From positions 124,001 to 188,000 of the forward strand of contig CANLBJ010000007.1 in NCBI GenBank assembly GCA_947488905.1: DNA of 64,000 nt. The letters are read 5' to 3'. A model generated the notes under the pieces. The model did no database searches, was not told the origin of the DNA, and saw nothing but the letters and a program-made list of their open reading frames with translations. How positions within the stretch are numbered: position 1 is the stretch's first letter; each line of letters opens with the position of its first letter. Source of the DNA: Ulvibacter algarum. Its GTDB lineage: Bacteria; Bacteroidota; Bacteroidia; Flavobacteriales; Flavobacteriaceae. Shown in pieces: positions 10,348 through 20,118 of this stretch. The translations under genes and the position numbers were made by a program.

Positions 10348-10953
10348 GTGTATAGAAAAATAATAAAACCTCTTTTAGATTTTTTAGTTGCCTTTACAGT
10401 ATTTCTGGCAATTAGTCCTATCTTTTTATTGATAACGCTTTTTTTAGCGATAGCTAATAATGGGAAGCCTTTCTTTTTTCAGAAAAGGCCAGGAGCTAAG
10501 GAGAAAATTTTTACGATCATTAAGTTTAAAACAATGAACGATAAAAAGGATAAAGAAGGCAATTTATTACCAGACGCAAATAGATTAACAAAAGTAGGAT
10601 CTTTTGTTAGAGCTACTTCTTTAGATGAAATACCACAACTATTAAACGTTATTAAAGGAGATATGAGTTTTGTTGGTCCCAGACCTTTATTACCTAGATA
10701 TCTTCCTCTTTATTCTGAAACGCAAAAAAAAAGGCACCTAGTAAAACCTGGAATAACAGGATGGGCTCAAGTAATGGGGCGTAATGCAATTAGTTGGGAA
10801 CAAAAGTTTGAATATGACGTTTGGTATGTAGCAAATCAATCTTTTAAACTAGATATTAAAATATTGCTAATGACTGTTAAGAAAGTAATATTTAAAGAAG
10901 ATATAAATACTGAAGGTGTAGCGACTACAACTCCTTTTACAGGAAATAAATGA
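10348..10953 (+). CDS. Undecaprenyl-phosphate sugar phosphotransferase (PglC/WcaJ type)
   Basis: IIKFKTMND...LPQLLNVIKGDMSFVGPRPLLPRYLPLY...KPGITGWAQV signatures. Confidence 0.92.
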   Translation: MYRKIIKPLLDFLVAFTVFLAISPIFLLITLFLAIANNGKPFFFQKRPGAKEKIFTIIKFKTMNDKKDKEGNLLPDANRLTKVGSFVRATSLDEIPQLLNVIKGDMSFVGPRPLLPRYLPLYSETQKKRHLVKPGITGWAQVMGRNAISWEQKFEYDVWYVANQSFKLDIKILLMTVKKVIFKEDINTEGVATTTPFTGNK

Positions 10954-11558
10954 AAGAAATACAAATATATGGTAGTGGCGGCCATAGTTATGCCGTTATA
11001 GAGTTAATTAGATCACTGGGTGAATATACTCCCGTGAGAATATTAGATGACAACCCTAAGGTAAAATCAATACTAAATGTACCTGTTGTATTATATTCAA
11101 AAAAATATAATACAGAGGCTACTATAATAAGTATTGGAGCTAACAAACCTAGAAAGTTAGTTTCAGAAAAATTAAATGGAACTTTTCCTAGTTTTACACA
11201 TACTTCATCTGTTGTTTACCCTTCTTCAAGAATAGGTAAAGGATGTGTTGTTTTTCCTAATAGTGTTATAGATGCAGATGTAATCATTGGAGATTTTTGT
11301 ATAATTAATAATAACGCTACTGTATCTCATAATGCTAGAATAAGTAATTTTGTTCATGTTGCCATACAAGCAAGTATTGCTGGTGGAGTAAGTATAGGAG
11401 AAGGTACAATAGTTGGTGCGGGTAGTGTAATTTTACCAGAATTGAAAATAGGTAAGTGGGTTACTATTGGTGCTGGATCTGTAGTGACAAAAAATATTCC
11501 TGATAATGCCGTGGTCTATGGAAACCCGGCCAAAATAATAAAATTTCAAAATGAATAA
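10950..11558 (+). CDS. PglD-type UDP-4-amino-sugar N-acetyltransferase
   Basis: N-terminal GSGGHSYAVIELI and hexapeptide repeats; between PglC- and PglE-like genes. Confidence 0.85.
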   Translation: MKEIQIYGSGGHSYAVIELIRSLGEYTPVRILDDNPKVKSILNVPVVLYSKKYNTEATIISIGANKPRKLVSEKLNGTFPSFTHTSSVVYPSSRIGKGCVVFPNSVIDADVIIGDFCIINNNATVSHNARISNFVHVAIQASIAGGVSIGEGTIVGAGSVILPELKIGKWVTIGAGSVVTKNIPDNAVVYGNPAKIIKFQNE

Positions 11559-12687
11559 CTCAAAAATTTGGCTTTCATCTCCACACATGGGAGGTACAGA
11601 ACAGAACTTTGTAAATGAAGCTTTTGATACTAACTGGGTAGCACCATTAGGTCCTAACGTTAATGGTTTTGAAAAAGACATAGAAACATATATAGGTCAA
11701 GAGTCAAGTGTAGCTGCATTAAGTAGCGGAACAGCAGCTATACATCTAGCACTTATCTTACTTGGTGTAACTCATGGAGACGAGGTATTGTGCCAGAGTA
11801 TGACGTTTTCTGCTTCTGCAAATCCTATAGTGTATCAAGGAGCAAAGCCTATATTTATAGATAGCGAAAAAGATACATGGAATTTGTGCCCATTACATTT
11901 AGAAGATGCTATAAAAGATAGAATTGCAAAAGGTAAAACCCCAAAAGCAATTATTTGCGTGCATCTTTACGGAATGCCTTATAAGGTTGATGAAATAAAA
12001 GCTATTTCAGAAAAATATAATATTCCTGTTATTGAAGATAGTGCAGAGGCTTTAGGTAGCTCATACAATGGACAGAAGTGTGGTACTTTTGGAGATATAG
12101 GTATTTTATCATTTAATGGTAATAAAATTATAACAACATCTGGTGGTGGTGCGTTAGTAGCAAAAAATAGGGAAGTAAGAGACAAAGCGATTTTTTTAGC
12201 TACCCAAGCTAGAGATAATGCGGTGCATTATCAGCATAGTCAAATAGGCTATAACTACAGGATGAGTAATATCTCTGCAGGAATAGGACGTGGGCAGATG
12301 GAGGTCCTAGAAAAGCACGTTAACTTACGTCAAGATATGAATACTTTCTATCAAGAATTGTTTAGCGATATTGATGGCGTTACTGTTTTTAAAGAACCAT
12401 CTACTCATTTTATTTCTAACCATTGGTTATCTTGTATTACAGTAGATGAACAAAAGGCAGGTTTTTCTAGAGAAACATTAAGGTTAGCATTAGAAAAAGA
12501 AAATATAGAATCACGCCCATTATGGAAACCTATGCATTTGCAGCCAGTTTTTAAAGATGCGCCGTATTATGGTAAAAATGTTAGTGAAACATTATTTAAT
12601 ATAGGATTATGTTTACCTTCGGGTAGTAATTTAAATGATGATGATAGAGAACGCATTTCTAGTGCCATAAAAAAAGTAGTTAGTTAA
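11551..12687 (+). CDS. DegT/DnrJ/EryC1 (PglE-like) PLP aminotransferase
   Basis: LSSGTAAIHLAL ... VIEDSAEALGSSY ... GDIGILSFNGNKIITTSGGGAL. Confidence 0.92.
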   Translation: MNNSKIWLSSPHMGGTEQNFVNEAFDTNWVAPLGPNVNGFEKDIETYIGQESSVAALSSGTAAIHLALILLGVTHGDEVLCQSMTFSASANPIVYQGAKPIFIDSEKDTWNLCPLHLEDAIKDRIAKGKTPKAIICVHLYGMPYKVDEIKAISEKYNIPVIEDSAEALGSSYNGQKCGTFGDIGILSFNGNKIITTSGGGALVAKNREVRDKAIFLATQARDNAVHYQHSQIGYNYRMSNISAGIGRGQMEVLEKHVNLRQDMNTFYQELFSDIDGVTVFKEPSTHFISNHWLSCITVDEQKAGFSRETLRLALEKENIESRPLWKPMHLQPVFKDAPYYGKNVSETLFNIGLCLPSGSNLNDDDRERISSAIKKVVS

Positions 12688-12691
12688 TAGT

Positions 12692-12700
12692 TATATTTGC
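12692..12700 (+). promoter_or_regulatory. Bacteroidetes -7 element (TATATTTGC) for the PglF-like gene
   Basis: TAnnTTTG match 19 nt upstream of the TTG start at 12719. Confidence 0.5.
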
Positions 12701-12718
12701 ACCCTTATAAATAAAAAA

Positions 12719-14656
12719 TTGAAAATAATAGATTCCATATTAAATAGATTTTACGACGGAGATAATAAGCTCAATGTTTTGAGTCAGCGTTATTTACCTA
12801 GGTGGATTGTTGTGATTATAGACACTTTTTTGTGTGTTTTCTCACTTTCTTCTGTATATTTTCTTCTTTACGATAGCCCTGTTTTCTTTACAGATAATAT
12901 ATCTATACCCTTGCAGGCTCTTCTTTTAATAGGAGTCCACGTTTTTTTCTTCTTTATTTTTAAAACCTATTCGGGGATTATTAGGCATTCTACATTTACA
13001 GATGTTTTAAAACTTGCATTTGCATCTATTGCTACATTTTTTTCAGTTCTAATATTTAACTGGATTTATGAGATTATAAATGATAAAATCATTTTTTCTG
13101 TAACACTATTACTGTTATATGGTTTATTGTCATTTGTTATATTGCTTTTGTTTAGAGTGTTGATTAAAGAATTGTATCAACAAATAAAAAAAGGAGCAAA
13201 GGGTATCTTAAAAAAGAGAGTGGCTATTGTAGGAGCAGATGATCACACTATATCTTTAGGGAAGGCATTGACCACAGAGTCTAACCTACCTTTTAAACTC
13301 ATTGGTTTTATTACAGAAAATATCGTTTCCAAAAAATTTAAAATTCTTGGTAAGCCAGTAATACCTATCAATGATAACTTTGCAGAAACATGCAGCTCGT
13401 ATGATATAGAGGGAGTTATTATAATAAGTGAATCACTAAGTGTTAAAGAAAAAAAGAGAATTGTAGACTTATGTTTACTTAGTAATATAGAAATTTTCAA
13501 CGTTCCGCTTTTAGAGAAATGGAACACTAAAGCAGACATTAGGAGCCAGATCAAACCTATTCAAATTGAAGATTTATTAGAACGTGAAACTATCGCGGTA
13601 CAAAACGAGGTGATAGAAAATGACCTTAATAATAACGTGATACTCGTTACTGGGGGTGCTGGTTCTATAGGTAGTGAAATTGTAAAGCAAGTAGCAGACT
13701 TTAACCCTAAACTCCTAGTGATTTTAGATCAAGCAGAATCTGCATTACACGAATTAGAACTTTACCTTAAAGAAATATATCCTAATTTAAATTTCATTAC
13801 AGAGCTAGCTAACATTAGTAACATGTATCGTCTAGAGCAGCTATTTGAAAAATATAAATTTAGAATTGTTTATCACGCAGCTGCATATAAACATGTACCA
13901 TTAATTGAAAGAAACCCGCATGAAGCTATTTTTGTAAATATTTTAGGTACAGCTAACTTATCAGTTTTATCAGTACAACATAAGGTAGACAAGTTTGTTA
14001 TGGTTTCTACAGACAAAGCTGTAAACCCTACAAATGTAATGGGAGCATCAAAGCGTGTTGCAGAGATGTATGTGCAATCTTTACAATGTGAAGAGAATAC
14101 TCACACAAAATTTATCACTACTCGCTTCGGAAATGTGCTAGGTTCAAACGGATCTGTTATTCCATATTTTAGAAAACAAATTGCAGCAGGAGGCCCTGTT
14201 ACTGTTACGCATAAAGATATTATTAGATATTTTATGACCATACCAGAAGCATGCCAATTAGTTTTACAAGCTGGTACTATGGGTTCTGGTGGTGAAATAT
14301 TTGTATTTGATATGGGTAAACCAATCAGGATATTAGATATGGCAAAAAGGATGATTAGACTATCTGGTTTTGAACCATATGAAGATATTGATATTAAAAT
14401 CACGGGTTTAAGACCTGGAGAAAAACTCTATGAAGAGTTATTAAATGATACTTCAACTACGTTGCCTACACACCATGCAAAAATTATGATTACAACGGTG
14501 CCTACTATGCCTTTTAGTATTCTAAGCAGTAAAGTAAAACAACTTGTAAAAGTGGCTACAAAGTATAAAGACAAAGAAGTGGTAACGCTTTTAAAAGAAA
14601 TTGTCCCAGAGTATAAAAGTGAAAATTCAATTTTTGAATCTTTAGATAATAAATAA
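12719..14656 (+). CDS. Membrane-bound UDP-N-acetylglucosamine 4,6-dehydratase (CapD/PglF family)
   Basis: N-terminal TMs, then VTGGAGSIGSEIVKQ ... STDKAVNPTNVMGASKRVAEM. Confidence 0.93.
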   Translation: MKIIDSILNRFYDGDNKLNVLSQRYLPRWIVVIIDTFLCVFSLSSVYFLLYDSPVFFTDNISIPLQALLLIGVHVFFFFIFKTYSGIIRHSTFTDVLKLAFASIATFFSVLIFNWIYEIINDKIIFSVTLLLLYGLLSFVILLLFRVLIKELYQQIKKGAKGILKKRVAIVGADDHTISLGKALTTESNLPFKLIGFITENIVSKKFKILGKPVIPINDNFAETCSSYDIEGVIIISESLSVKEKKRIVDLCLLSNIEIFNVPLLEKWNTKADIRSQIKPIQIEDLLERETIAVQNEVIENDLNNNVILVTGGAGSIGSEIVKQVADFNPKLLVILDQAESALHELELYLKEIYPNLNFITELANISNMYRLEQLFEKYKFRIVYHAAAYKHVPLIERNPHEAIFVNILGTANLSVLSVQHKVDKFVMVSTDKAVNPTNVMGASKRVAEMYVQSLQCEENTHTKFITTRFGNVLGSNGSVIPYFRKQIAAGGPVTVTHKDIIRYFMTIPEACQLVLQAGTMGSGGEIFVFDMGKPIRILDMAKRMIRLSGFEPYEDIDIKITGLRPGEKLYEELLNDTSTTLPTHHAKIMITTVPTMPFSILSSKVKQLVKVATKYKDKEVVTLLKEIVPEYKSENSIFESLDNK

Positions 14657-14737
14657 AATAGTAATATTTATGACCCTAATTAACAGATAGTTTTAGATTC
14701 TGTAATTAATAAGTGAATAATTATGATGTTTTAATAT

Positions 14738-16165
14738 TTGAAGAAAAAACTGAAAATTTTGCTAATCATGATTAATAAAATTTTCCTGAATATGCTACTA
14801 AGTTATATTATTCCAATCTACTTTCTTCTATTCTCGTTATTCGTATTTAGTCAAGATTCTGTGGACAATGAAGATAATGGCAAGTCACTTGTAGGTTACA
14901 TTTCAGGGAAAACCTTTGTTACTAACAATGACAATCTTCCTTTTTGGATGTACACAAATACAAATAATACAATTGATAAAAAAAGTACATACGGAATTAG
15001 AGCTGGTTTATTAAATAAATGGATAATTGGGGACAATAGCTTCTTATCTTTAGGAGGTGGTGTAAATTTTACAGATGGAGTTAAAAATCATCTAACTATA
15101 GAAGAGCTTTATCTTAGTTATAATGCTAATTGGTTAAGTATTGACTTAGGTATTAAACATAGAGATAAAAAAGAACAAGGACTTTCTATAATTAATGGAG
15201 ATATTTTATGGACTGGAAATGCAAGGTCTATACCTGGAGTTAGCTTTAATACTTCTGCACCTGTTAGTATATTTAATTGGTTGCAATTCAATGCAGAATT
15301 TGGTCATTATGAATTAAATGATATTAGATACGTAGATAAAGCTAGGGTACATCACAAATCATTGGAATTTATTTTTAAAATTTCAAATAATCAAAAATTT
15401 TCGGCAGGTTTATCCCACTATGCACAATGGGCTGGAGTCTCGCCAGACTTTGGTAAACAAGCTAGCGGATTTAAAGATTATTTAAATGTATTCTTAGGTA
15501 AAAGTGGTGGTAATCAGCGTAATGATCAAATAAATGCAATAGGAAATCATATAGGATCTTATCAACTTAACTACTATGTTAATATGGCTAAAAATGAAAT
15601 TCATTTATACCATCAGTCATTATTTGAAGACAGGTCTGGACGTGAATTAAATAATTTTCCTGACGGGATTTGGGGTATTTCTTATAAATATTTAGATCAT
15701 AAATTTCTCAAAATGTTGCTTTTTGAATATGTGCAAACCGTTTCGCAAAGCGGACGACCACGACAGACATCTGGAGGAGAAAATCAACAAAGTGGTGGGG
15801 ATAATTATTTTAGTAACAGTGTATATAGATCTGGTTGGACCTATCAACAAGTGATTATTGGTCTTCCGTTGATAACAAGATATAATTCCAATTCATCTTT
15901 TTCAAATAATCGTTCTTATGCATTTAATTTTGGTGTTGCAGCTAATTATAATAAATTGGATTATAGCTTGAAGATTACCTGGGTAAAAAACCTAGGCACA
16001 TATAATGTACCTCTTATTATTAAAGAAAAAGCGATTTACACCTATGGAAATGTAAATTTCAACTCAGATTTTGGTGTTATTAATTTACAAGTTGGCTATG
16101 ATTACAGCAACATAATTAACAATAGTATAGGATTTGGACTAGGATACCAATACAACTTGAATTAA
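14738..16165 (+). CDS. Capsule assembly Wzi family outer-membrane protein
   Basis: Signal-like N-terminus and beta-barrel-like sequence (GLSHYAQWAGVSPDFG...); end of polysaccharide locus. Start may be the ATG at 14768. Confidence 0.75.
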   Translation: MKKKLKILLIMINKIFLNMLLSYIIPIYFLLFSLFVFSQDSVDNEDNGKSLVGYISGKTFVTNNDNLPFWMYTNTNNTIDKKSTYGIRAGLLNKWIIGDNSFLSLGGGVNFTDGVKNHLTIEELYLSYNANWLSIDLGIKHRDKKEQGLSIINGDILWTGNARSIPGVSFNTSAPVSIFNWLQFNAEFGHYELNDIRYVDKARVHHKSLEFIFKISNNQKFSAGLSHYAQWAGVSPDFGKQASGFKDYLNVFLGKSGGNQRNDQINAIGNHIGSYQLNYYVNMAKNEIHLYHQSLFEDRSGRELNNFPDGIWGISYKYLDHKFLKMLLFEYVQTVSQSGRPRQTSGGENQQSGGDNYFSNSVYRSGWTYQQVIIGLPLITRYNSNSSFSNNRSYAFNFGVAANYNKLDYSLKITWVKNLGTYNVPLIIKEKAIYTYGNVNFNSDFGVINLQVGYDYSNIINNSIGFGLGYQYNLN

Positions 16166-16175
16166 ATATATATAT

Positions 16176-17738
16176 ATGAGTACCCTTATTCAAATATCAA
16201 TATTACCTCATAAGCAGGAAGATTTAGACTACATTTTAGAACTTGCCTTAGAAAAAGGGAAATTAAGGCGTAGTGATTTTATAGATTGGCGCATACGTAA
16301 ACGCTCTATTGATGCACGCAGAAAACCAGTAAAGTTAAATTTACAAATAGAGATTTACCATACAGAAGACGATAAAAAAGCAACTAGTGAGTTTATCTCT
16401 CAAGATGTATCAAATAGTCCAGAGGTAGCTATTATAGGTGCAGGACCTGCAGGTTTATTTGCAGCCTTAAGAGCTGTAGAAGCTGGACTTAAACCTATAC
16501 TTTTTGAACGTGGTAAAGACGTTAGAGAACGTCGTAGAGATCTTGCAGCTATTAATAAGGATCACGTAGTAAATCCAGATTCTAACTACTGTTTTGGTGA
16601 AGGTGGAGCAGGAACTTACAGTGATGGTAAATTATATACTCGTAGTAAAAAACGCGGTAATGTCTTAAAAGCATTAGAATGGTTTACTCACTTTGGTGCA
16701 GACCAAGATATACTTGTAGAAGCTCATCCACATATAGGTACAAATAAATTGCCTAAAATTATTTCGGCAATGAGAGAAGCTATTATTGAAGCGGGTGGCG
16801 AGGTACATTTTAATAGCAAGCTTACAGATATTAATATTTCCGACGGAAATATTAAAGGCATCACAATTAACGAATCTAAAGAACACTTTTTTGATAATGT
16901 CATATTAGCCACTGGGCATAGTGCACGTGACATTTTTTACTTACTCCATAAAAGAAATGTAAAAATAGAAGCAAAGGCATTTGCAATAGGAGTGAGGGTA
17001 GAGCACCAACAAGAGGTGATAGATTATATACAATATCACGGTGATAGTGATAACCCTTATTTACCGCCTGCTTCTTATGCTTTAGTAGAACAAGTTGATG
17101 GTCTAGGTGTTTACTCATTTTGTATGTGCCCTGGTGGAATTATAGCGCCCTGCGCCACAGAACAAGAAGAAGTAGTGACAAATGGGTGGAGCCCAAGTAA
17201 AAGAAATAATCCCTATGCAAACTCTGGTATTGTAGTAAGCGTATCTCCAGAAGATTTACCTAAATATACAAAAGGTGATCCTTTTGTGTGTTTAGATTTT
17301 CAGAAAAAGGTAGAACGTGATTGTTGGGAAGCTGCTGGCAAAACTCAAAAAGTGCCGGCTCAAAGAATGCAAGATTTTATTAATGGTAAGGTATCTGAAG
17401 ATTTTCCTAAAACTTCTTATCAGCCAGGTATTACTGCGGTAGATTTAAATAAAGTGCTGCCAGATTTAATAGCAAAACGATTAAAAAAGGCCTTTGTCGC
17501 TTTTGGCAAAAAGATGAGAGGGTACAACTCTAACGAGGCCGTATTACATGCGCCAGAGAGTAGAACATCATCTCCTATTGCAATACCTAGAGATTCTATA
17601 ACATTAGAGCATATAGAGGTTAAAGGCCTTTACCCGTGTGGAGAAGGGGCGGGTTACGCAGGTGGTATTATATCTGCTGCTATAGACGGTATTAATTGTG
17701 TTGATGCCATAGCTTTAAAGTATGCAACAGATAAATAA
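16176..17738 (+). CDS. NAD(P)/FAD-dependent oxidoreductase (uncharacterised FAD-dependent dehydrogenase family)
   Basis: VAIIGAGPAGLFAALRAVEAG, GEGGAGTYSDGKLYTRS, LYPCGEGAGYAGGIISAAIDG. Confidence 0.9.
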   Translation: MSTLIQISILPHKQEDLDYILELALEKGKLRRSDFIDWRIRKRSIDARRKPVKLNLQIEIYHTEDDKKATSEFISQDVSNSPEVAIIGAGPAGLFAALRAVEAGLKPILFERGKDVRERRRDLAAINKDHVVNPDSNYCFGEGGAGTYSDGKLYTRSKKRGNVLKALEWFTHFGADQDILVEAHPHIGTNKLPKIISAMREAIIEAGGEVHFNSKLTDINISDGNIKGITINESKEHFFDNVILATGHSARDIFYLLHKRNVKIEAKAFAIGVRVEHQQEVIDYIQYHGDSDNPYLPPASYALVEQVDGLGVYSFCMCPGGIIAPCATEQEEVVTNGWSPSKRNNPYANSGIVVSVSPEDLPKYTKGDPFVCLDFQKKVERDCWEAAGKTQKVPAQRMQDFINGKVSEDFPKTSYQPGITAVDLNKVLPDLIAKRLKKAFVAFGKKMRGYNSNEAVLHAPESRTSSPIAIPRDSITLEHIEVKGLYPCGEGAGYAGGIISAAIDGINCVDAIALKYATDK

Positions 17739-17826
17739 AATTACCTTAGAATTTAATGAATTCTTATTTAACAAATTCTTCACTTTATATCTTTAAAATA
17801 TAATATTATTGCTACTTAAACTCCTT

Positions 17827-17834
17827 TATCTTTG
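17827..17834 (+). promoter_or_regulatory. -7 element TATCTTTG
   Basis: TAnnTTTG match 18 nt upstream of the CDS at 17852. Confidence 0.55.
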
Positions 17835-17851
17835 TAGTCACAAGATAAACT

Positions 17852-18331
17852 ATGATTGAAAAAATTATTTATATGTTTTTATGGAGTATATCACCCTTTG
17901 GCGAGGCCAAAGTAGGTATACCTTACGGTCTTGCACCTTATGGTGAGCTCGATGAAAAAATGAATAGTTATCTTGTATTTGGTATTTGTTTTATAGCAAA
18001 TGTATTGGTCTTCCCTTTAATGATGTTTTTTCTAGAACGTGTAAACAAGTACCTTTTAAGGTGGGGGTTTTATAGAAGAATTGCCATTAAATTAGCCATA
18101 AGAGCAAAATACGGGTCTAAAGATAAAATTAAAAAGTACGGTTATTTTGGGCTTATTTTCTTTGTAGGATTACCTATTCCTGGAACCGGTGTTTATGTAG
18201 GGACTATAGCAACTTATATCTTAAACTTAGATAGAAAAAAGGCATTTTGGGCAAACGCAGTTGGGATTTTCTTTTCTTCTGTAATAGTTTGGATAACGGC
18301 GCTTTTAGCTATGAAAGGGCTATCAATTTAA
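17852..18331 (+). CDS. Small multi-drug export protein family (COG2426-like)
   Basis: SPFGEAKVGIPYGLAPYGE...GLPIPGTGVYVGTIATYIL. Confidence 0.8.
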   Translation: MIEKIIYMFLWSISPFGEAKVGIPYGLAPYGELDEKMNSYLVFGICFIANVLVFPLMMFFLERVNKYLLRWGFYRRIAIKLAIRAKYGSKDKIKKYGYFGLIFFVGLPIPGTGVYVGTIATYILNLDRKKAFWANAVGIFFSSVIVWITALLAMKGLSI

Positions 18332-18483
18332 GACTCTTCTTGATTGCTTTTCTTTTTTAGAACCTCCTTTAAACGATCTCTTCTTAATTCTTTTTCACTC
18401 TTAACTTTATTTTTCTTTTGAGCCATAAGTCTTGAATGCTTTGCTTTATTCTTTGTGTTCTTTTCTTTCCCTTTTTTTCCCAT
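18328..18483 (-). CDS. Lys/Arg-rich 51-aa microprotein (absent from the ORF track)
   Basis: ATG at 18483-18481, TAA at 18330-18328: MGKKGKEKNTKNKAKHSRLMAQKKNKVKSEKELRRDRLKEVLKKKSNQEES. Its ATG overlaps the stop of the upstream CDS (TAATG). Confidence 0.6.
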   Translation of the reverse strand: MGKKGKEKNTKNKAKHSRLMAQKKNKVKSEKELRRDRLKEVLKKKSNQEES

Positions 18484-19058
18484 TATACGGTAGTATTGTA
18501 GTGAAAATAAAAAGCAACTAAGTAGCTAATTACAGATATAATAACACCAATGATAAGTGTTAAATATGTCAAGTTGAGTAATTTAAACTTTTTATCGAGT
18601 ACACTTCCTAAAAAATATAAATCTGTTGTAAGCATTTTATATATTTCTGCAGTATCTTCTTGCATATACTTAACGGCCCATTCATAATCCTCAAGCTTCA
18701 TTTTATGAAAATTTCCGAAGAAAGCTAAATTTACTTTGTGTTCTTTTACTAACTCTTTGTCAAAAGTACCAGTACTTAGCTTGGGCATAGTAGTCATTAT
18801 TGACAAAACCATTGTGAGCACCATAAAAAAAAGAAATATAGCGGTAGGCACTAAAATAAAATGATCAAAATCTACTTTAAATATCTTAGCACTTCCTGTT
18901 AATATTGCAGATATAATTACCGCACAGACAGCTAGAATTGTATTTGCCTTTTTATCTGCAAGACCACTTAGATCTATATGATTGCGCTGTGCAACCATAT
19001 AATACGTCTGGATGGCTTTTTCAGAATAGGTTTCTGCAGAAAATGGAGTTGATTTCAT
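18483..19058 (-). CDS. Pycsar-effector-like membrane protein (DUF5706/PycTM-type)
   Basis: HIDLSGLADKKANTILAVCAVIISAILTGSAKI...MTTMPKL, hydrophobic pair and C-terminal TM; resembles the Pycsar_TM family. Confidence 0.75.
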   Translation of the reverse strand: MKSTPFSAETYSEKAIQTYYMVAQRNHIDLSGLADKKANTILAVCAVIISAILTGSAKIFKVDFDHFILVPTAIFLFFMVLTMVLSIMTTMPKLSTGTFDKELVKEHKVNLAFFGNFHKMKLEDYEWAVKYMQEDTAEIYKMLTTDLYFLGSVLDKKFKLLNLTYLTLIIGVIISVISYLVAFYFHYNTTV

Positions 19059-19184
19059 AATAGGTCGCGCTTTGCGTATCTCAAAGAATAAAGATACGAT
19101 TGTTTTTATTAAATACCGCTCTCAAGTTTTGGTATGACAATTGTTAATATTATCATAATATTCATCTTTAAAACTTAAATCATT

Positions 19185-19742
19185 ATGAGAAATTTTAGAT
19201 CAAGTCCAGAAGTGAATGCAGGGAGTATGGCAGACATTGCATTCTTATTATTAATCTTCTTTTTAGTAAGTACAACGATCCCAAAGGATAAAGGTATTGC
19301 CAGATCCTTGCCACAACCTTGTCCTCCCAGCCAACCCTGTAACATAGATATTAACGAAAGAAATATCTTATTAATAGCTGCAAATGAAACTGGCGAGTTG
19401 TTTGTCAATAAAGAATTGATGGAGTTAAAAGACTTACAAGAAGTCATTGTAAATTTTATAGATAATAATGGAGACCGCAGTTGTAATTATTGTAAAGGTG
19501 ATAAAGATGTAAAAGCATCTGATAACCCAAATATTGCCGCTATCTCTATAGATGTAAAGGCAACCACACCTTATAGATACTTTATATCTGTACAAGATGA
19601 GATTACAAAAAGCTACCAAGTTTTAAGAACACGTTATGCAAAAAATGTGTTTAATAAAAACCTAGAACAACTTACAGAAGAAGAACTAAAAAAAGTAAAA
19701 GAAGCATACCCTTTTAGGATAAGTGAGGCTTCAATACAGTAA
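19185..19742 (+). CDS. ExbD/TolR-family biopolymer transport protein
   Basis: EVNAGSMADIAFLLLIFFLVSTTIPKDKG. Confidence 0.88.
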   Translation: MRNFRSSPEVNAGSMADIAFLLLIFFLVSTTIPKDKGIARSLPQPCPPSQPCNIDINERNILLIAANETGELFVNKELMELKDLQEVIVNFIDNNGDRSCNYCKGDKDVKASDNPNIAAISIDVKATTPYRYFISVQDEITKSYQVLRTRYAKNVFNKNLEQLTEEELKKVKEAYPFRISEASIQ

Positions 19743-19792
19743 AATAATACACTTGTTTCTTTAATAGAGATAACCTGATTTCTAAAAAATAA

Positions 19793-19820
19793 AAATGCTC
19801 TAATGTAAATTAGAGCATTT
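19793..19820 (+). terminator. Rho-independent terminator after the ExbD gene
   Basis: Perfect 12-bp stem AAATGCTCTAAT-GTAA-ATTAGAGCATTT followed by ATTTTAT. Confidence 0.85.
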
Positions 19821-19883
19821 ATTTTATAAAATTAAATAAAGCTTAAAACTTCATTATAATAGTACAAGATTGTTTGAGCCTAA

Positions 19884-20066
19884 TTATTTTAATTTCTTTA
19901 TTAAAAATCTAATTAGAAAAATAATCCCAGCGATACAAGCTAAGATGATAGCAATACCTATGACAAAGCCTATTACTTGGCCTATAGCAAAACCAGATTC
20001 ATATGCTGCATTGTTATCACTTTGTGCTATTAAAGCTTGAATGAATAATCTAAAAAGTGTTGTCAT
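19884..20066 (-). CDS. Small hydrophobic membrane protein (60 aa)
   Basis: MTTLFRLFIQALIAQSDNNAAYESGFAIGQVIGFVIGIAIILACIAGIIFLIRFLIKKLK; one TM, basic C-terminus. Confidence 0.6.
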   Translation of the reverse strand: MTTLFRLFIQALIAQSDNNAAYESGFAIGQVIGFVIGIAIILACIAGIIFLIRFLIKKLK

Positions 20067-20118
20067 TGTTGTTAATTTTTAAGAGAAACTTATTATTAGT
20101 GATAGAAGATTATATAGC

